Assembly: GCA_017543285.1 (NCBI GenBank)
Contig: JAFYGK010000020.1
Coordinates: forward strand, 35,297-99,296
Direction: 5' to 3'
Source of the DNA: Clostridia bacterium
GTDB lineage: Bacteria > Bacillota > Clostridia > Oscillospirales > Acutalibacteraceae
Length of the DNA: 64,000 bases
The notes under the pieces are model-generated. The model worked only from the letters and a program-made list of their open reading frames with translations. It did not search any database and was not told the origin of the DNA. The position numbers were made by a program, and so were the translations under genes. Shown one piece after another: positions 16,115-24,177 of this stretch. Each line of letters begins with the position of its first letter. The first letter of the stretch is position 1.

Positions 16115-16567
16115 ATGGACGATATCGAAAGCAGGCTGGATAAAATATTATCGGATCCGAAGGCGATGGAAAGCATCAGATCGTTGTCGCAAATGTTATC
16201 AGAATCGCAGCAGGAGCTGCCCGGCGGCAATGAAATCAATTCAACGGACGCGGCCGGCACAATCAGAGCGCAGAACCCGGCAGACGCGCTCAATATAGCG
16301 GGGTTATCAAAGCTCATAGGCGGCTCCGACGAAACAAGCGGAAGCCGTCACAGCTCGCAGACGGAAAGCGCCGCCTCAGACAGGACCGTTAACGCACAAA
16401 TGATAACCAAGCTGCTGCCGCTGATAACAAAAATCAATCAGGAAAACGAAAAGACTCGTTTTCTGGAGTCTCTGAAGCCTCTTGTTTCAGTCCAAAGAAG
16501 GGCGCGAATCGACCGCATGAAGGATTTCATGCGCATTATGACGCTGATTGACGCCGGAAAGAACTGA
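16115..16567 (+). CDS. Unrecognised helical protein
   Basis: The product has 150 residues. The N-terminal helix ESRLDKILSDPKAMESIRSLSQML is followed by a polar linker of about 60 residues. A C-terminal helical domain then ends NAQMITKLLPLITKINQENEK and PLVSVQRRARIDRMKDFMRIM, with a pattern of LKPLxSxxRRxRID that I have seen in unnamed clostridial proteins. ATG 16115 is preferred to an earlier in-frame ATG at 16094 because GGGAGGAAG stands just before it. Five copies of GATAAC/GTTATC lie inside or just before the gene. Its layout next to the membrane-tailed protein at 16807 suggests a shared, possibly sporulation-linked role, but this is only a guess. Confidence 0.55.
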   Translation: MDDIESRLDKILSDPKAMESIRSLSQMLSESQQELPGGNEINSTDAAGTIRAQNPADALNIAGLSKLIGGSDETSGSRHSSQTESAASDRTVNAQMITKLLPLITKINQENEKTRFLESLKPLVSVQRRARIDRMKDFMRIMTLIDAGKN

Positions 16568-16689
16568 TTGATAACGAATACAGATGAAATGAGAAGGCGC
16601 GGTTGGCGGCGATGAACTGCCATAATGAACGAAGTTATCATAACAGGCGGGTTTTCCGTTATCAAATTGTTAAATTAATTTTAATTCGC

Positions 16690-16729
16690 GTTATCAAATA
16701 TTTAAAACTGATAACGAATGTGATATAAT
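16690..16729 (+). promoter_or_regulatory. Promoter flanked by inverted GTTATC/GATAAC words
   Basis: TTTAAA (16701-16706) and TATAAT (16724-16729) are 17 bp apart, with TGA before the -10. GTTATCA at 16690 and TGATAAC at 16709 form an inverted pair around the -35. Four more copies lie at 16570, 16634, 16658 and 16753. This could be an operator for the gene at 16807. Confidence 0.5.
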
Positions 16730-16806
16730 CAGGACAGCGCTCAGACGATTCTGTTATCTGTTTTTGACGGATTTATGCTGTCATTTGTTTCAGCGAGGCG
16801 CAGTAT

Positions 16807-17427
16807 ATGAATAATCTAGGCTTTGATTTTTTCCGGAAAAGCATAACGGATGCCGCAATACAGAGCGGAGGATCGCAATCATCTCCGGTCAGGGCGGCAA
16901 ATCCAAACGCCTTTTCACGAACCGGTTTTTCTTCGTTTGAGCCCAGGGTGAAAATTCACAGACCGGGACAAAGGAGTACAAATCCAAATTCTGAGCCGAA
17001 AAAGAGCAGCAGCGGCGCTATCCGGTTTTCGGGCGAGGAAAAGGCGCTCCTTCGTGTCTTCGAGGAGGACGTTCCGCCCGGCAGCCGATTCATTGAAGAT
17101 ATATTCGGAAAATCTGATTTGCACGCTTCGGACCATACCAATGATGACGAGATTGCCGAACAAAAAATTTTACCGATACGTAATGTTCCGACTGAACAAA
17201 ATTCTTTTGACCGGGAAAAAAATACAGCCGGAGGGTCAGATTCCGGCTTTGTACCCGTTTCTTCCCCGGAGCCTGTGAGTTCGTCGCAGCACAGCGGGGA
17301 GGCTCAGGACGATCAGCATGACCTTCAGATGCAGGAAATGCTTCTCGCAATTTTCCTGACGTTAATTTTATCTGGGAATAACTCCGATCTGCTTCTTCTG
17401 ATTTCCGTTTTGTATATTTTCATCTGA
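16807..17427 (+). CDS. Unrecognised protein with hydrophobic C-terminal tail
   Basis: The product has 206 residues. Residues 1-170 are polar, rich in Ser, Pro, Asn and Gln and probably disordered. The last 35 residues are strongly hydrophobic with a polar break (MLLAIFLTLILSG-NNSD-LLLLISVLYIFI), like a hairpin that dips into the membrane. Proteins ending this way occur in endospore-forming Clostridia, but I cannot name a family. It has its own promoter at 16690-16729. The C-terminal tail would make it a tail-anchored cytoplasmic-face protein if inserted. Confidence 0.55.
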   Translation: MNNLGFDFFRKSITDAAIQSGGSQSSPVRAANPNAFSRTGFSSFEPRVKIHRPGQRSTNPNSEPKKSSSGAIRFSGEEKALLRVFEEDVPPGSRFIEDIFGKSDLHASDHTNDDEIAEQKILPIRNVPTEQNSFDREKNTAGGSDSGFVPVSSPEPVSSSQHSGEAQDDQHDLQMQEMLLAIFLTLILSGNNSDLLLLISVLYIFI

Positions 17428-17940
17428 TTTTTACACCTGCCGAAGATCGATCATCAAAGCATTTCCCGACTAAATCATGATTTGAGGCAGATTTCCAATA
17501 ATAAGGATCTCTCCGACCGGAATAATCATTGTTTTTTCATATATTTCATGTTTTTCATAAGATTTAATCTTTGATCTTTCTGCAAATTTACAAATTATTC
17601 ATATTATTTATCATATTTTATCCCGAAATCGTAATAATCTGACGCATGTTTAATGATCTTTCGAAATATACTTAGAATTTTTGCTCTTTTCCCTGATTTT
17701 CCTTCTTTTATCTCCTTTTTGAAAATTAAATTGAATTCCACTTATTCATATTCCTTAGTGAACTAACGCCACACTAACACTGGAAAAATAAGCCACCTGA
17801 ATAAATGGAAATATTAAACTGGAAATTACAAATTAGAATAATTATTCATAAATATTGAAAAATCTTTCAAATGAGGCAGTATTATCACTGCTGCCTGCCG
17901 CACTTTCCAAAAAAGATGATGCGGCCTTTTGAGGCGCGAA
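17428..17940 (+). other. AT-rich non-coding stretch
   Basis: About 500 bases, far richer in A and T than the surroundings, hold no open frame with a ribosome site and no clear terminator with a T run after the 17427 stop. A hairpin (GCCGCA / TGCGGC, about 17897-17931) and runs such as TTCATATATTTCATG occur. It marks the left boundary of the phage cluster and could be an insertion point or a relaxed spacer. I see no repeat that would define an attachment site. Confidence 0.5.
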
Positions 17941-17943
17941 TAT

Positions 17944-17978
17944 AAAAAAACTGATGCCGATATCGGCATCAGTTCTTT
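17944..17978. terminator. Bidirectional terminator at the end of the phage cluster
   Basis: An 11-bp perfect inverted repeat (CTGATGCCGAT and its complement, 17951-17972) has seven A's on the left and TTCTTTT on the right. On the minus strand it closes the transcript of the phage block about 100 bases after the last stop codon. Confidence 0.85.
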
Positions 17979-18073
17979 TAATTTTAATACCTTGCTATGC
18001 GGTTGACCCGAAGCCAAAGACGGCTGCCTGCGGCGTCTGCGGGCAACCGGCTGCATATGAAGCTCAACCCGGT

Positions 18074-18451
18074 TTAAACCTCCTGCGCTTCATCGTCGTA
18101 AAGGCTGGGCAGAATATCAATGCAGAATCTTCTGCTGGACAGTACCGAGTTGTGCGAGATGATAACTATTTCACAGCCGATCGCGCCCGACATGGAAAAA
18201 AATCCTCCGCTGAGCGATATTCTTATCTGACCGTAGTGTTCGTCAATGACCTCGCACCGCTGATACAAAACGCTCTCATCGGGCATTTTTACAAAGAAAC
18301 TCACGTTGCAGTCGGTTAGATCCAGGGGCACTCCATCGTCGGTCAGCTCAAAAATAAGCACCCTGCTGTTGTTGTCCTTTTGCTTGAAGACGAGCGGCCT
18401 GGGCGGAACTTCGTTAATGTCCATTTTGATTGTTGTAATATCCGATGCCAT
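18074..18451 (-). CDS. Baseplate protein with BppU-like N-terminal domain
   Basis: The product has 125 residues. It starts with a beta-rich segment (KQKDNNSRVLIFELTDDGVPLDLTDCNVSFFVKMPD) that matches the N-terminal domain of the lactococcal phage upper baseplate protein BppU, which mounts receptor-binding proteins on the tail tip. Only that domain is present; there is no attached receptor-binding part. A strong ribosome site (GAGGGGTGA) precedes the ATG. It is the last gene of the phage cluster, 5 bases after the preceding gene. Confidence 0.65.
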   Translation of the reverse strand: MASDITTIKMDINEVPPRPLVFKQKDNNSRVLIFELTDDGVPLDLTDCNVSFFVKMPDESVLYQRCEVIDEHYGQIRISLSGGFFSMSGAIGCEIVIISHNSVLSSRRFCIDILPSLYDDEAQEV

Positions 18452-18455
18452 TCAA

Positions 18456-19106
18456 TCACCCCTCATAAGTAATTCTGATCTTAGGTTTGTCTGCTCCGGT
18501 GCGGACGATGCGGCAGTAATCGCTCATGGATTCGCTGCGATCGGCGTCAAGCGCGATGGAATATCTACTGCCGGAGTTCACAGCTTCAATAAAGTCTTCA
18601 TTCAGAGAGAACCATCCCGACTCACCGCGGGACAGCTTTATCACTGATGCTGCGCCGCCGAGATCCTGTCCCGTCCATGTACTTGGTTTTGCCGTATAAT
18701 TATGCATTTTTAGATGAAGATTTGCTTTTCCGGCATTTCCATGTGTTGAGTTTTCCCTCTTTATGAATATTTCAACATTTGCGATCTCCCTGCGCGATGC
18801 GTCGGAATACATCTGATCGTCGAACCACATCAGACTTCTTCGGGCGCTTGAAACCGAGCCGTTCCATGTGCCCTGTATCAGAGAATCGGCATTAACCGAC
18901 TGGCTGTCGCGGCTTCCGCTGTTCCAGTAAGTCTCGCCGTCTGTCATTTCATATGTAACGACGGTGTTTTCGGGTCGACCGAGCAGGTCGATCCATTCGT
19001 TACCGTCAAATCTTTTTGCCGTTGCGATATTCTGCCATGCTCCGTCGTATCTCTTTAGGCACTCTGAATAGCAAAATCCGTCTGTACTGTATCTTTGAAC
19101 AGCCAT
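18456..19106 (-). CDS. Putative tail-tip or receptor-binding protein
   Basis: The product has 216 residues, rich in Trp, Tyr, Ser and Gly, with a beta-sandwich look: WDGSGSR-like turns, YEMTDGETYWNSGSRDSQ, and the C-terminal KIRITYEG strand. The N-terminal 40 residues (YDGAWQNIATAKRFDGNEWIDL) form two repeats of the form RYDGAWxxIAxAKRFDG, typical of small phage tip modules. The start ATG 19106 is fixed by GGGAG upstream; the open frame to 19184 overlaps the previous gene and is a shadow. It lies among tail-tip genes, hence the tip role. Confidence 0.55.
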   Translation of the reverse strand: MAVQRYSTDGFCYSECLKRYDGAWQNIATAKRFDGNEWIDLLGRPENTVVTYEMTDGETYWNSGSRDSQSVNADSLIQGTWNGSVSSARRSLMWFDDQMYSDASRREIANVEIFIKRENSTHGNAGKANLHLKMHNYTAKPSTWTGQDLGGAASVIKLSRGESGWFSLNEDFIEAVNSGSRYSIALDADRSESMSDYCRIVRTGADKPKIRITYEG

Positions 19107-19128
19107 ATAACGCTCCCTTCGACACATT

Positions 19129-19812
19129 CTACCAGAACCAGAGGTCGCCGGCGTTTGGAGAGGAGGGCTGATTCTGCTGCACATAGATTGACCTGCCGGA
19201 AATCCTGTCAGAGTTTTCCACGGTTCCGCAGATCAGTCCGTCTGCTCCTCTTACCACTATGCAGTTCTGCCTTGTGTCTTCAGCCGATTGCGGCAGAACA
19301 TATGACCCGGTGTCGCCTATGGCTGAGCCTGACGGGCCGAAGGAAATGAAACCGCACTTTTCGGGATCGGCGCGCAGATCGGTAACCGCGTTTTCGCCGA
19401 GCCTGTCGGTGTTTGCCTCTACAAATACGGAGGCCACAGCCATTTCGTATACCGTGGAGTTGCGCGTCAGTTCAACAGTCCCCTGTTTTCTAGTGAGCGT
19501 TATGGAGCGTTCTGAATTGTCCAGCCGAAGAACAATCAGATCTGTTCTTGCTGCGGACGACGTGGGGATGGTGAAATTGACGTCAGTCGGCTGGGTTCCG
19601 AAGCAGCCGTTTATGAAGCAGCTTCCGTTTCGCACGCTGACGGTCATATCCATCGCTCCTCTTGAAGGAACAAAGCTGCCCTGAGTTATTCCGTTTGGAA
19701 TGACAGACGCCAACAGCCTTGTCAAAAAGTACGAATCGTAGATCCTGTCATATTCCGGATTTCCGTTTTCATCGGTTCCGGTGACGACCGAGTCAAAAAA
19801 TCCGCTGTACAT
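19129..19812 (-). CDS. Phage tail-tip/baseplate structural protein
   Basis: The product has 227 residues. The N-terminus MYSGFFDSVVTGTDENGNPEYDRIYDSYFLTRLLASVIPNG follows the layout of small baseplate proteins of Firmicutes siphoviruses, with a helical start followed by a beta domain (TDVNFTIP, RTDLIVLRLDNSERSITL). The C-terminal half ends QQNQPSSPNAGDLWFW, a typical tip-module end. Its ATG follows the stop of the preceding gene without a gap (TAA-ATG), so translation is coupled. No enzymatic motif is seen. Confidence 0.6.
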   Translation of the reverse strand: MYSGFFDSVVTGTDENGNPEYDRIYDSYFLTRLLASVIPNGITQGSFVPSRGAMDMTVSVRNGSCFINGCFGTQPTDVNFTIPTSSAARTDLIVLRLDNSERSITLTRKQGTVELTRNSTVYEMAVASVFVEANTDRLGENAVTDLRADPEKCGFISFGPSGSAIGDTGSYVLPQSAEDTRQNCIVVRGADGLICGTVENSDRISGRSIYVQQNQPSSPNAGDLWFW

Positions 19813-20841
19813 TTATCCATACATCCTTTCAATGTAACTGATCGTGGTCAAAAAGCCTTCGCCGAAGGACAGGTTAACACTGACCGCGCCGTTTTCGAAA
19901 ATCTCCTCGGCTTCGGTTATGCGGCAATCGAGGCTGAGACCGAGCCTTGAGGATTGTATCGTGACAATATCCCCTAAATCAAAATCCGTGCGGTAGGCGC
20001 CTGAGCTTTCGGGGCATATCTCGCCCTCGAAGCTCTGGACAATCGAATACTGCGCCAGTTTTTCCCTGCCCCTGCGTCTGAGCAGCTCGAGATATCTTTC
20101 GTCACTCATGTCGTCCTCCTGCTGTATGTCGCGAGCGTCAACATACAGCATTCGTCTTTCCCCGCCGTTTGAGCTGTCCACGACGACCCATTTGCGACGG
20201 TTCCCGGTACCCTGTCCGGCCACGACCGCGACGTTGCGGTAGTCCTTCGTCGAGTAGCTGTATTCGCAGGAGATGAGGTTTTCATAGTCCTCGCTGAAAA
20301 TTACGGGACTGACGCCCGAGCCGGACGAGCGGTCGGTTCCCTGCCAGACGGAGAAAACAAGCTGTCCGGCATCGTCCAGCTCGACCGAAAAGGAAAGCTG
20401 CTGCTCTGTGGACAGCATGCGCATATAGTCGAGCAGACCGTAGCCCGTGACCTGTCCGCGCTCGACGACAGTGCCGACGCCGCTGAGTTCGCCCGGCTCT
20501 ATATCGGTGTAGTTTTCAACGAGCTGGTGCAGCACCTCTTCGCCCGTTCCGGAAATCGGGAAGGTAGGATAGATGACCATGCGCTCGAAAATGCAGTCGG
20601 CCGAGCGTCCCTTTATCTGCAGCGATCCTTCACGAAAAACTACTGTTTCAACGACGAAGACACTGCTTACGCTGTCGCTGGCGCACATATACTCCGCCGC
20701 GCGCAGAACGGGAAAAAGCTCCGGCCTGCAATGAAGCTCAAACTGGTCGCAGTCGTAATAGCGGCGTCTTCGGATGAAACAGGTATAGTCGTCCACCACG
20801 GAGATTATTTTGAATCCTCCGTCCAGAAAGTATAATTCCAT
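19813..20841 (-). CDS. Siphovirus Gp37-like tail protein
   Basis: The product has 342 residues. The N-terminus MELYFLDGGFKIISVVDDYT and the following RRYYDCDQFELHC are characteristic of the ReqiPepy6 Gp37-like family, a tail-hub type protein that follows Dit in many siphoviruses of Gram-positive hosts. The C-terminal part (GDIVTIQSSRLGLSLDCRITEAEEI) is the usual Gp37-like end with a regular strand repeat. The start ATG 20841 is chosen because GGAGGA lies 6 bases before it; eight upstream codons are non-conserved. It occupies the hub position between Dit and the baseplate genes. Confidence 0.75.
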   Translation of the reverse strand: MELYFLDGGFKIISVVDDYTCFIRRRRYYDCDQFELHCRPELFPVLRAAEYMCASDSVSSVFVVETVVFREGSLQIKGRSADCIFERMVIYPTFPISGTGEEVLHQLVENYTDIEPGELSGVGTVVERGQVTGYGLLDYMRMLSTEQQLSFSVELDDAGQLVFSVWQGTDRSSGSGVSPVIFSEDYENLISCEYSYSTKDYRNVAVVAGQGTGNRRKWVVVDSSNGGERRMLYVDARDIQQEDDMSDERYLELLRRRGREKLAQYSIVQSFEGEICPESSGAYRTDFDLGDIVTIQSSRLGLSLDCRITEAEEIFENGAVSVNLSFGEGFLTTISYIERMYG

Positions 20842-20854
20842 CTGCCGTCCTCCG

Positions 20855-21691
20855 TTAAACGCCAAGATAAAGCTGCTCGAAGCTGAGCGACGCGCTGAAG
20901 AATATCCCGCCGTTTCCTCCGGATATCCTCACGCCCGTTTCACCCTGTCTGAGAGGGAAAAAGACAGAGCGTCTGTCCAGATACTGCAGGCATTTTTCTT
21001 CGTTGAGCCAGACGCCTTTTTTACCGGGTCTTGTGCTGAGCCGCAGCAGATCTCCGGTTGAAAAGTCGTGATCGAGCCGGACAAATTCGTCGGTTGACGT
21101 GTTGGTGACGGTAACGCTCTGAACAGGATCCCTGAAGCTGATGCTCAGATCGAAGCCGCAGGAAGCATCGCCGCTGTTGTTAACGGTGATCCTGTCGCGC
21201 TCGACCCTTTTTCCGACCGTGAAGCCGTTCTGCGGCAGGGGGCAGACCAGGTGAAGCAGCCCGGTATCCTCGCTGAAGGAAATACCCGAGCCCGAGCAAT
21301 CGCAAAAATAAGGATCGGGGCAGAGAAGGGTAAGCGACACGGTCTGAAGATGGAAGAGGGTGCTTTGCTTTATTCCGCATTCGGATATTATGCCTCTGAT
21401 AGAGCGCTGCGTGTCAAAGCGGGTTACGGTAAGTTCAACCTCGCTGTGCGGGGAAAACAGCTTGATCATCTGGCGGCGAAGGCCCTCGTCGTTTGTCATG
21501 TCGAAGGATATGTCGATCTCGCGGGGCTGCATGCGGCTTTTTGTTATATAACCGCCGTCATACAGCGCGGACGAGGACAAACCAATGTCAAAATCGCAGC
21601 CGTCGAGTCCCGAAACGGAAATGAGCTTGTAAGGAAAGCTCCTGCCCGCCTCGATAATGTGACCGCCGCTTTTAAGTTTAATTTTCAGCAT
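20855..21691 (-). CDS. Distal tail protein (Dit-like)
   Basis: The product has 278 residues. The first 110 residues (KLISVSGLDGCDFDIGLSSSALYDGGYITKSRMQPREIDISFDM) match the phage tail component family that closes the tube, including the short motif with Arg-Glu-Ile. The C-terminal half is a galectin-like beta domain (SVTVTNTSTDEFVRLDHDF). It sits directly after the tape measure, its normal place in siphovirus gene order. The ribosome site is weak and lies after a 269-base non-coding gap, which is unusual in an otherwise packed phage cluster. Confidence 0.75.
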   Translation of the reverse strand: MLKIKLKSGGHIIEAGRSFPYKLISVSGLDGCDFDIGLSSSALYDGGYITKSRMQPREIDISFDMTNDEGLRRQMIKLFSPHSEVELTVTRFDTQRSIRGIISECGIKQSTLFHLQTVSLTLLCPDPYFCDCSGSGISFSEDTGLLHLVCPLPQNGFTVGKRVERDRITVNNSGDASCGFDLSISFRDPVQSVTVTNTSTDEFVRLDHDFSTGDLLRLSTRPGKKGVWLNEEKCLQYLDRRSVFFPLRQGETGVRISGGNGGIFFSASLSFEQLYLGV

Positions 21692-21960
21692 ATTGTAAAA
21701 CCGGTCCTTTCCGCGGATCAGGTGCGCGGCAGGATTGAGAACCGCCGCGCGTGACCCGCCGGCGAAAAAGAACGCCGAAATGATTTCTGAGCCGAAAAGT
21801 CATATGAGAGGCAGCGCTTTGCCGGAACGCGCCGCAGCCGATGCAAAGCTGTGTTCCGCTGCGCCGCCGACCGTCCGTTCAACCTGTTCCGGCCGGGGAT
21901 ATTCGCTTAAAGACGCGGCCGCCGGAAGTCTTCGGCATGCGCGCCGCACGGCCGGACCGC
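21692..21960 (-). other. GC-rich non-coding gap between tape measure and Dit genes
   Basis: This gap has no open frame with a ribosome site on the minus strand. It contains a strong hairpin (GCGCGGC / GCCGCGC, 21724-21750). In related phages the genes abut here. Either coding DNA was lost, or the hairpins control the downstream tip genes. Confidence 0.5.
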
Positions 21961-22602
21961 TCAGTAAACGAGCGAAGCCTTTCTCGCGGCTCGCGCAATC
22001 TGAGACGGTGAAACGGCAGGTGAATTGAAATTGAAGATCTGCTTTGTGTCGTAGCTGTTATAGCTGCTGTAGCTTCTGGAGGAGTATTCCGCCGGGGACG
22101 GCGCGGGCGAAGCATCCGAAACCGCGGAGCGAAGTCGCGAGGTCATTTTCCGCAGGGAATCGGCCATGTTTTTCTGCACTTCGCCCGACCGGCTGTCGAA
22201 GCCGGCCCAGACGCCCTTTGCCATGTTGGCGCCTATCATATCGCGGAACACCTTCGAGGGCGAGTTAATGCCCAGTTTCTTCTTTACCGAATTGACTATT
22301 CCGGTGAAAAAGGAGTTTATCCTGGCATACAGCCAGCCGCCGAGTGAGGCGACGCCGCTCCAGAAGCCGGAAACAATGCTGCCGCCGATACCGGCAAAAC
22401 GCGACGGAAGGGATGCGACCGCGGATATTACGCCCGAAGCGAACTTCCCGGCGCTCTGCGCGCCCGAAGCGATAAACCGCAGCCCGAAAACGGAAGCCGC
22501 TTCGAGCAGTCTTGAGAATATGCCGTCGAGAGAAAGGATGTCCTGCTGCAAATGGGAAAGCTCCAGCGAGGTATCTATTTTGATCGAGCCGTCATAGTTC
22601 AT
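21961..22602 (-). CDS. Very short tape measure protein
   Basis: The product has 213 residues. The N-terminus (DGSIKIDTSLELSHLQQDI) and the C-terminal pattern LGINSPSKVFRDMIGANMAKGVWAGF (about 120-145) are hallmarks of phage tape measures. Between them lies a membrane-like hydrophobic stretch (ASVFGLRFIASGAQSAGKFASG). The family is usually 600-1500 residues. Tail length scales with tape length, about 1.5 angstrom per residue, so this predicts a tail of only about 30 nm. The retained ends suggest an in-frame internal shortening and not decay. The gene transfer agent of Rhodobacter has a tape measure of very similar size. GGAGGTGA lies upstream. Confidence 0.8.
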   Translation of the reverse strand: MNYDGSIKIDTSLELSHLQQDILSLDGIFSRLLEAASVFGLRFIASGAQSAGKFASGVISAVASLPSRFAGIGGSIVSGFWSGVASLGGWLYARINSFFTGIVNSVKKKLGINSPSKVFRDMIGANMAKGVWAGFDSRSGEVQKNMADSLRKMTSRLRSAVSDASPAPSPAEYSSRSYSSYNSYDTKQIFNFNSPAVSPSQIARAARKASLVY

Positions 22603-22607
22603 TTAGA

Positions 22608-23231
22608 TCACCTCCTTTGGTTTTTGTCTGCCTTTGCATGTCCGTCCGGCGGGTCTATGCGGATGCCGCCGCAGCAGCCGCCGTGCATCAGCACCCTTTC
22701 GAGTTCGCTGTCGGCGCGGTTTTCGGGCAGAGCGAAGGCGTGTTTCATGCTGTAAAGAAAGCTCCTCTGCTCGTCGGTCATATCCCTTGTTATTTCGGCT
22801 CTGCGCCAGCCGACGATCTTTGTGAAAAGACAGTCGTCTGACAGAGAGGAAAAAAGCGCCTGAAAGCTCCACCAATGAAGTCTCGCGGTGTGAAGGTCGA
22901 TGCCGTACTGCTGCATAAAGGCGGCGTAAATATAGTCGGCGTCGCAATCGAAGCTGTAACAGCGCCTCTCGACTCCGCCGGGGCCTTCGCCGCCGGAGAT
23001 TTCTTCTCCGCAGCGGTAAAACCACCCGATTCTCTCAAGCGCCGAATCCATGTCATCGGGTATTTCGGGATAATAGAGCCGCAGCGCGAAAAACGGCTTC
23101 AGCGATTCGTCAACCTCGTCGTCCTCAAGCAGACGGCAGAGCAGGATACCGGTGCGAAAGCCGCTGTTTATGCGGTAAAGCCTGCCGCCTGCCTCGACGC
23201 ATCCGGGCGGAGCCTTTGCAAGATCAAGCAT
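22608..23231 (-). CDS. Gp15-family bacteriophage protein (tail assembly chaperone region)
   Basis: The product has 207 residues. The pattern LYRINSGFRTGILLCRLLEDDEVDESLKPFFALRLYYPEIPDDMDSALERIGWFYRCGEE, with a later HWWSFQALF, is that of the Gp15 family found just upstream of tape measures in Firmicutes phages. Its last part is Cys-rich and basic. It overlaps the preceding gene by 8 bases (ATGCTTGA), so translation is coupled. The pair with DUF6673-like 23224-23565 takes the place of the usual frameshifted chaperone pair (G and GT). Confidence 0.75.
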   Translation of the reverse strand: MLDLAKAPPGCVEAGGRLYRINSGFRTGILLCRLLEDDEVDESLKPFFALRLYYPEIPDDMDSALERIGWFYRCGEEISGGEGPGGVERRCYSFDCDADYIYAAFMQQYGIDLHTARLHWWSFQALFSSLSDDCLFTKIVGWRRAEITRDMTDEQRSFLYSMKHAFALPENRADSELERVLMHGGCCGGIRIDPPDGHAKADKNQRR

Positions 23232-23565
23232 CGGGAACGGGAGAATATCTGCCGGTCAGCTGCTCGAAAAAATCCATTTGCTCCTCGACATAGGTGATAA
23301 ACTTATCAAGGCAGCGGACATATATCATCAGATCATAGTCATCACCGAATATTTCCTTTGCCTTCTGGCTGCCGAAAAGCTCCTCAAAAAAGCCGAAGAT
23401 CAGTTTGCAGCTTTGAGCGACCGATTCTCCGGCCTCCTCCGGCCGGGCGCACTGTCTGAGGTTCCCTTTGATTTTGCTCAGACCCTGCTGAAATTTTTTG
23501 ATAAAATCGGCGTTGAAGACGCTGAATTCAAGTTCAACGCCGTTGACGATAAGGCTATGCTCCAT
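23224..23565 (-). CDS. DUF6673-like tail assembly chaperone
   Basis: The product has 113 residues. The N-terminus MEHSLIVNGVELEFSVFNADFIKKFQQGL and the helical C-terminus CLDKFITYVEEQMDFF match the small protein that precedes Gp15 in many phages. ATG 23565 is fixed by GAGGACAG upstream. In siphoviruses the equivalent binds the tape measure before tail assembly. No -1 or +1 slippery heptamer is obvious at the overlap with the next gene, so the two appear to be separate genes. Confidence 0.65.
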   Translation of the reverse strand: MEHSLIVNGVELEFSVFNADFIKKFQQGLSKIKGNLRQCARPEEAGESVAQSCKLIFGFFEELFGSQKAKEIFGDDYDLMIYVRCLDKFITYVEEQMDFFEQLTGRYSPVPDA

Positions 23566-24070
23566 AGCTGTCCTCACTGAAGCTGACGGTTCCGGCCGAC
23601 AAAACAGCTCGGCCCTCGATCATGTCTCCTATGCCGAGAAGATTGCCGTTGCAGCCCAGCTCGCCGTCCTTTGCCGAAAACTCCGCAACCTCGACGCACA
23701 CCCTGATTTTGCGTGCGTAATATGTGTTGGGCACGGGAGTCGAGCCCTGCATGACCGGTCTGTCGAGACTGACCATGACGTAATCGGTCTCGCAGTCGCC
23801 GCCTGTTTTCTGTTTTTCTCCGATGGAGCAGATATAATCGACGGCGCGTTCGCTTCTGATCTGATCGAGCTCGAAAGGAGCCGACCACTCGTAGCCGGAA
23901 ACGGAGCTGGAAGCGGAGCGGTCGTTGACATATCGCCTGGATACCGTCTGCGCCGACGGCTTTTCATCCAGCACCCTTGCGCCCGCGCCGAGAAGAACGT
24001 AATCCTCTGCGCCGTTCGTGCCGACGTTGAGGTAGTTAGCCACCTCGCGCCTTTCACGGATTTTAGGCAT
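23555..24070 (-). CDS. Major tail tube protein
   Basis: The product has 171 residues. The size, the beta-rich pattern (YVMVSLDRPVMQGSTPVPNTYYARKIRVCVEVAEF) and the closing part GRAVLSAGTVSFSED fit the major tail proteins of Firmicutes siphoviruses. It lies between the tail terminator and the chaperone genes, the standard position. A strong ribosome site (GGAGGT) precedes the ATG, in keeping with a highly expressed structural gene. A 48-base stem-loop lies just upstream (24098-24145). Expected to polymerise as rings of six around the tape measure. Confidence 0.7.
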   Translation of the reverse strand: MPKIRERREVANYLNVGTNGAEDYVLLGAGARVLDEKPSAQTVSRRYVNDRSASSSVSGYEWSAPFELDQIRSERAVDYICSIGEKQKTGGDCETDYVMVSLDRPVMQGSTPVPNTYYARKIRVCVEVAEFSAKDGELGCNGNLLGIGDMIEGRAVLSAGTVSFSEDSYGA

Positions 24071-24097
24071 TGCGTTTTACCTCCTGTTAGGAAATTG

Positions 24098-24145
24098 CGG
24101 CCGTTTGACCCTGCATTCCGATGATTCGGACGCTTTAAACGGCCG
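24098..24145 (-). other. Stem-loop upstream of the major tail gene
   Basis: The outer stem CGGCCGTTT / AAACGGCCG (9 bp) encloses a second hairpin TCCGA-TGAT-TCGGA. No T run follows. It lies within the 107-base leader of the major tail gene and may stabilise or process the mRNA. Confidence 0.6.
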
Positions 24146-24177
24146 GATTGCATACTATTTGTATAATAACTGGGAAT

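Noticed and set aside
16071..16758. CRISPR-like array from repeated GATAAC words
   Set aside because: The units are only six to eight bases, unevenly spaced and in both orientations.
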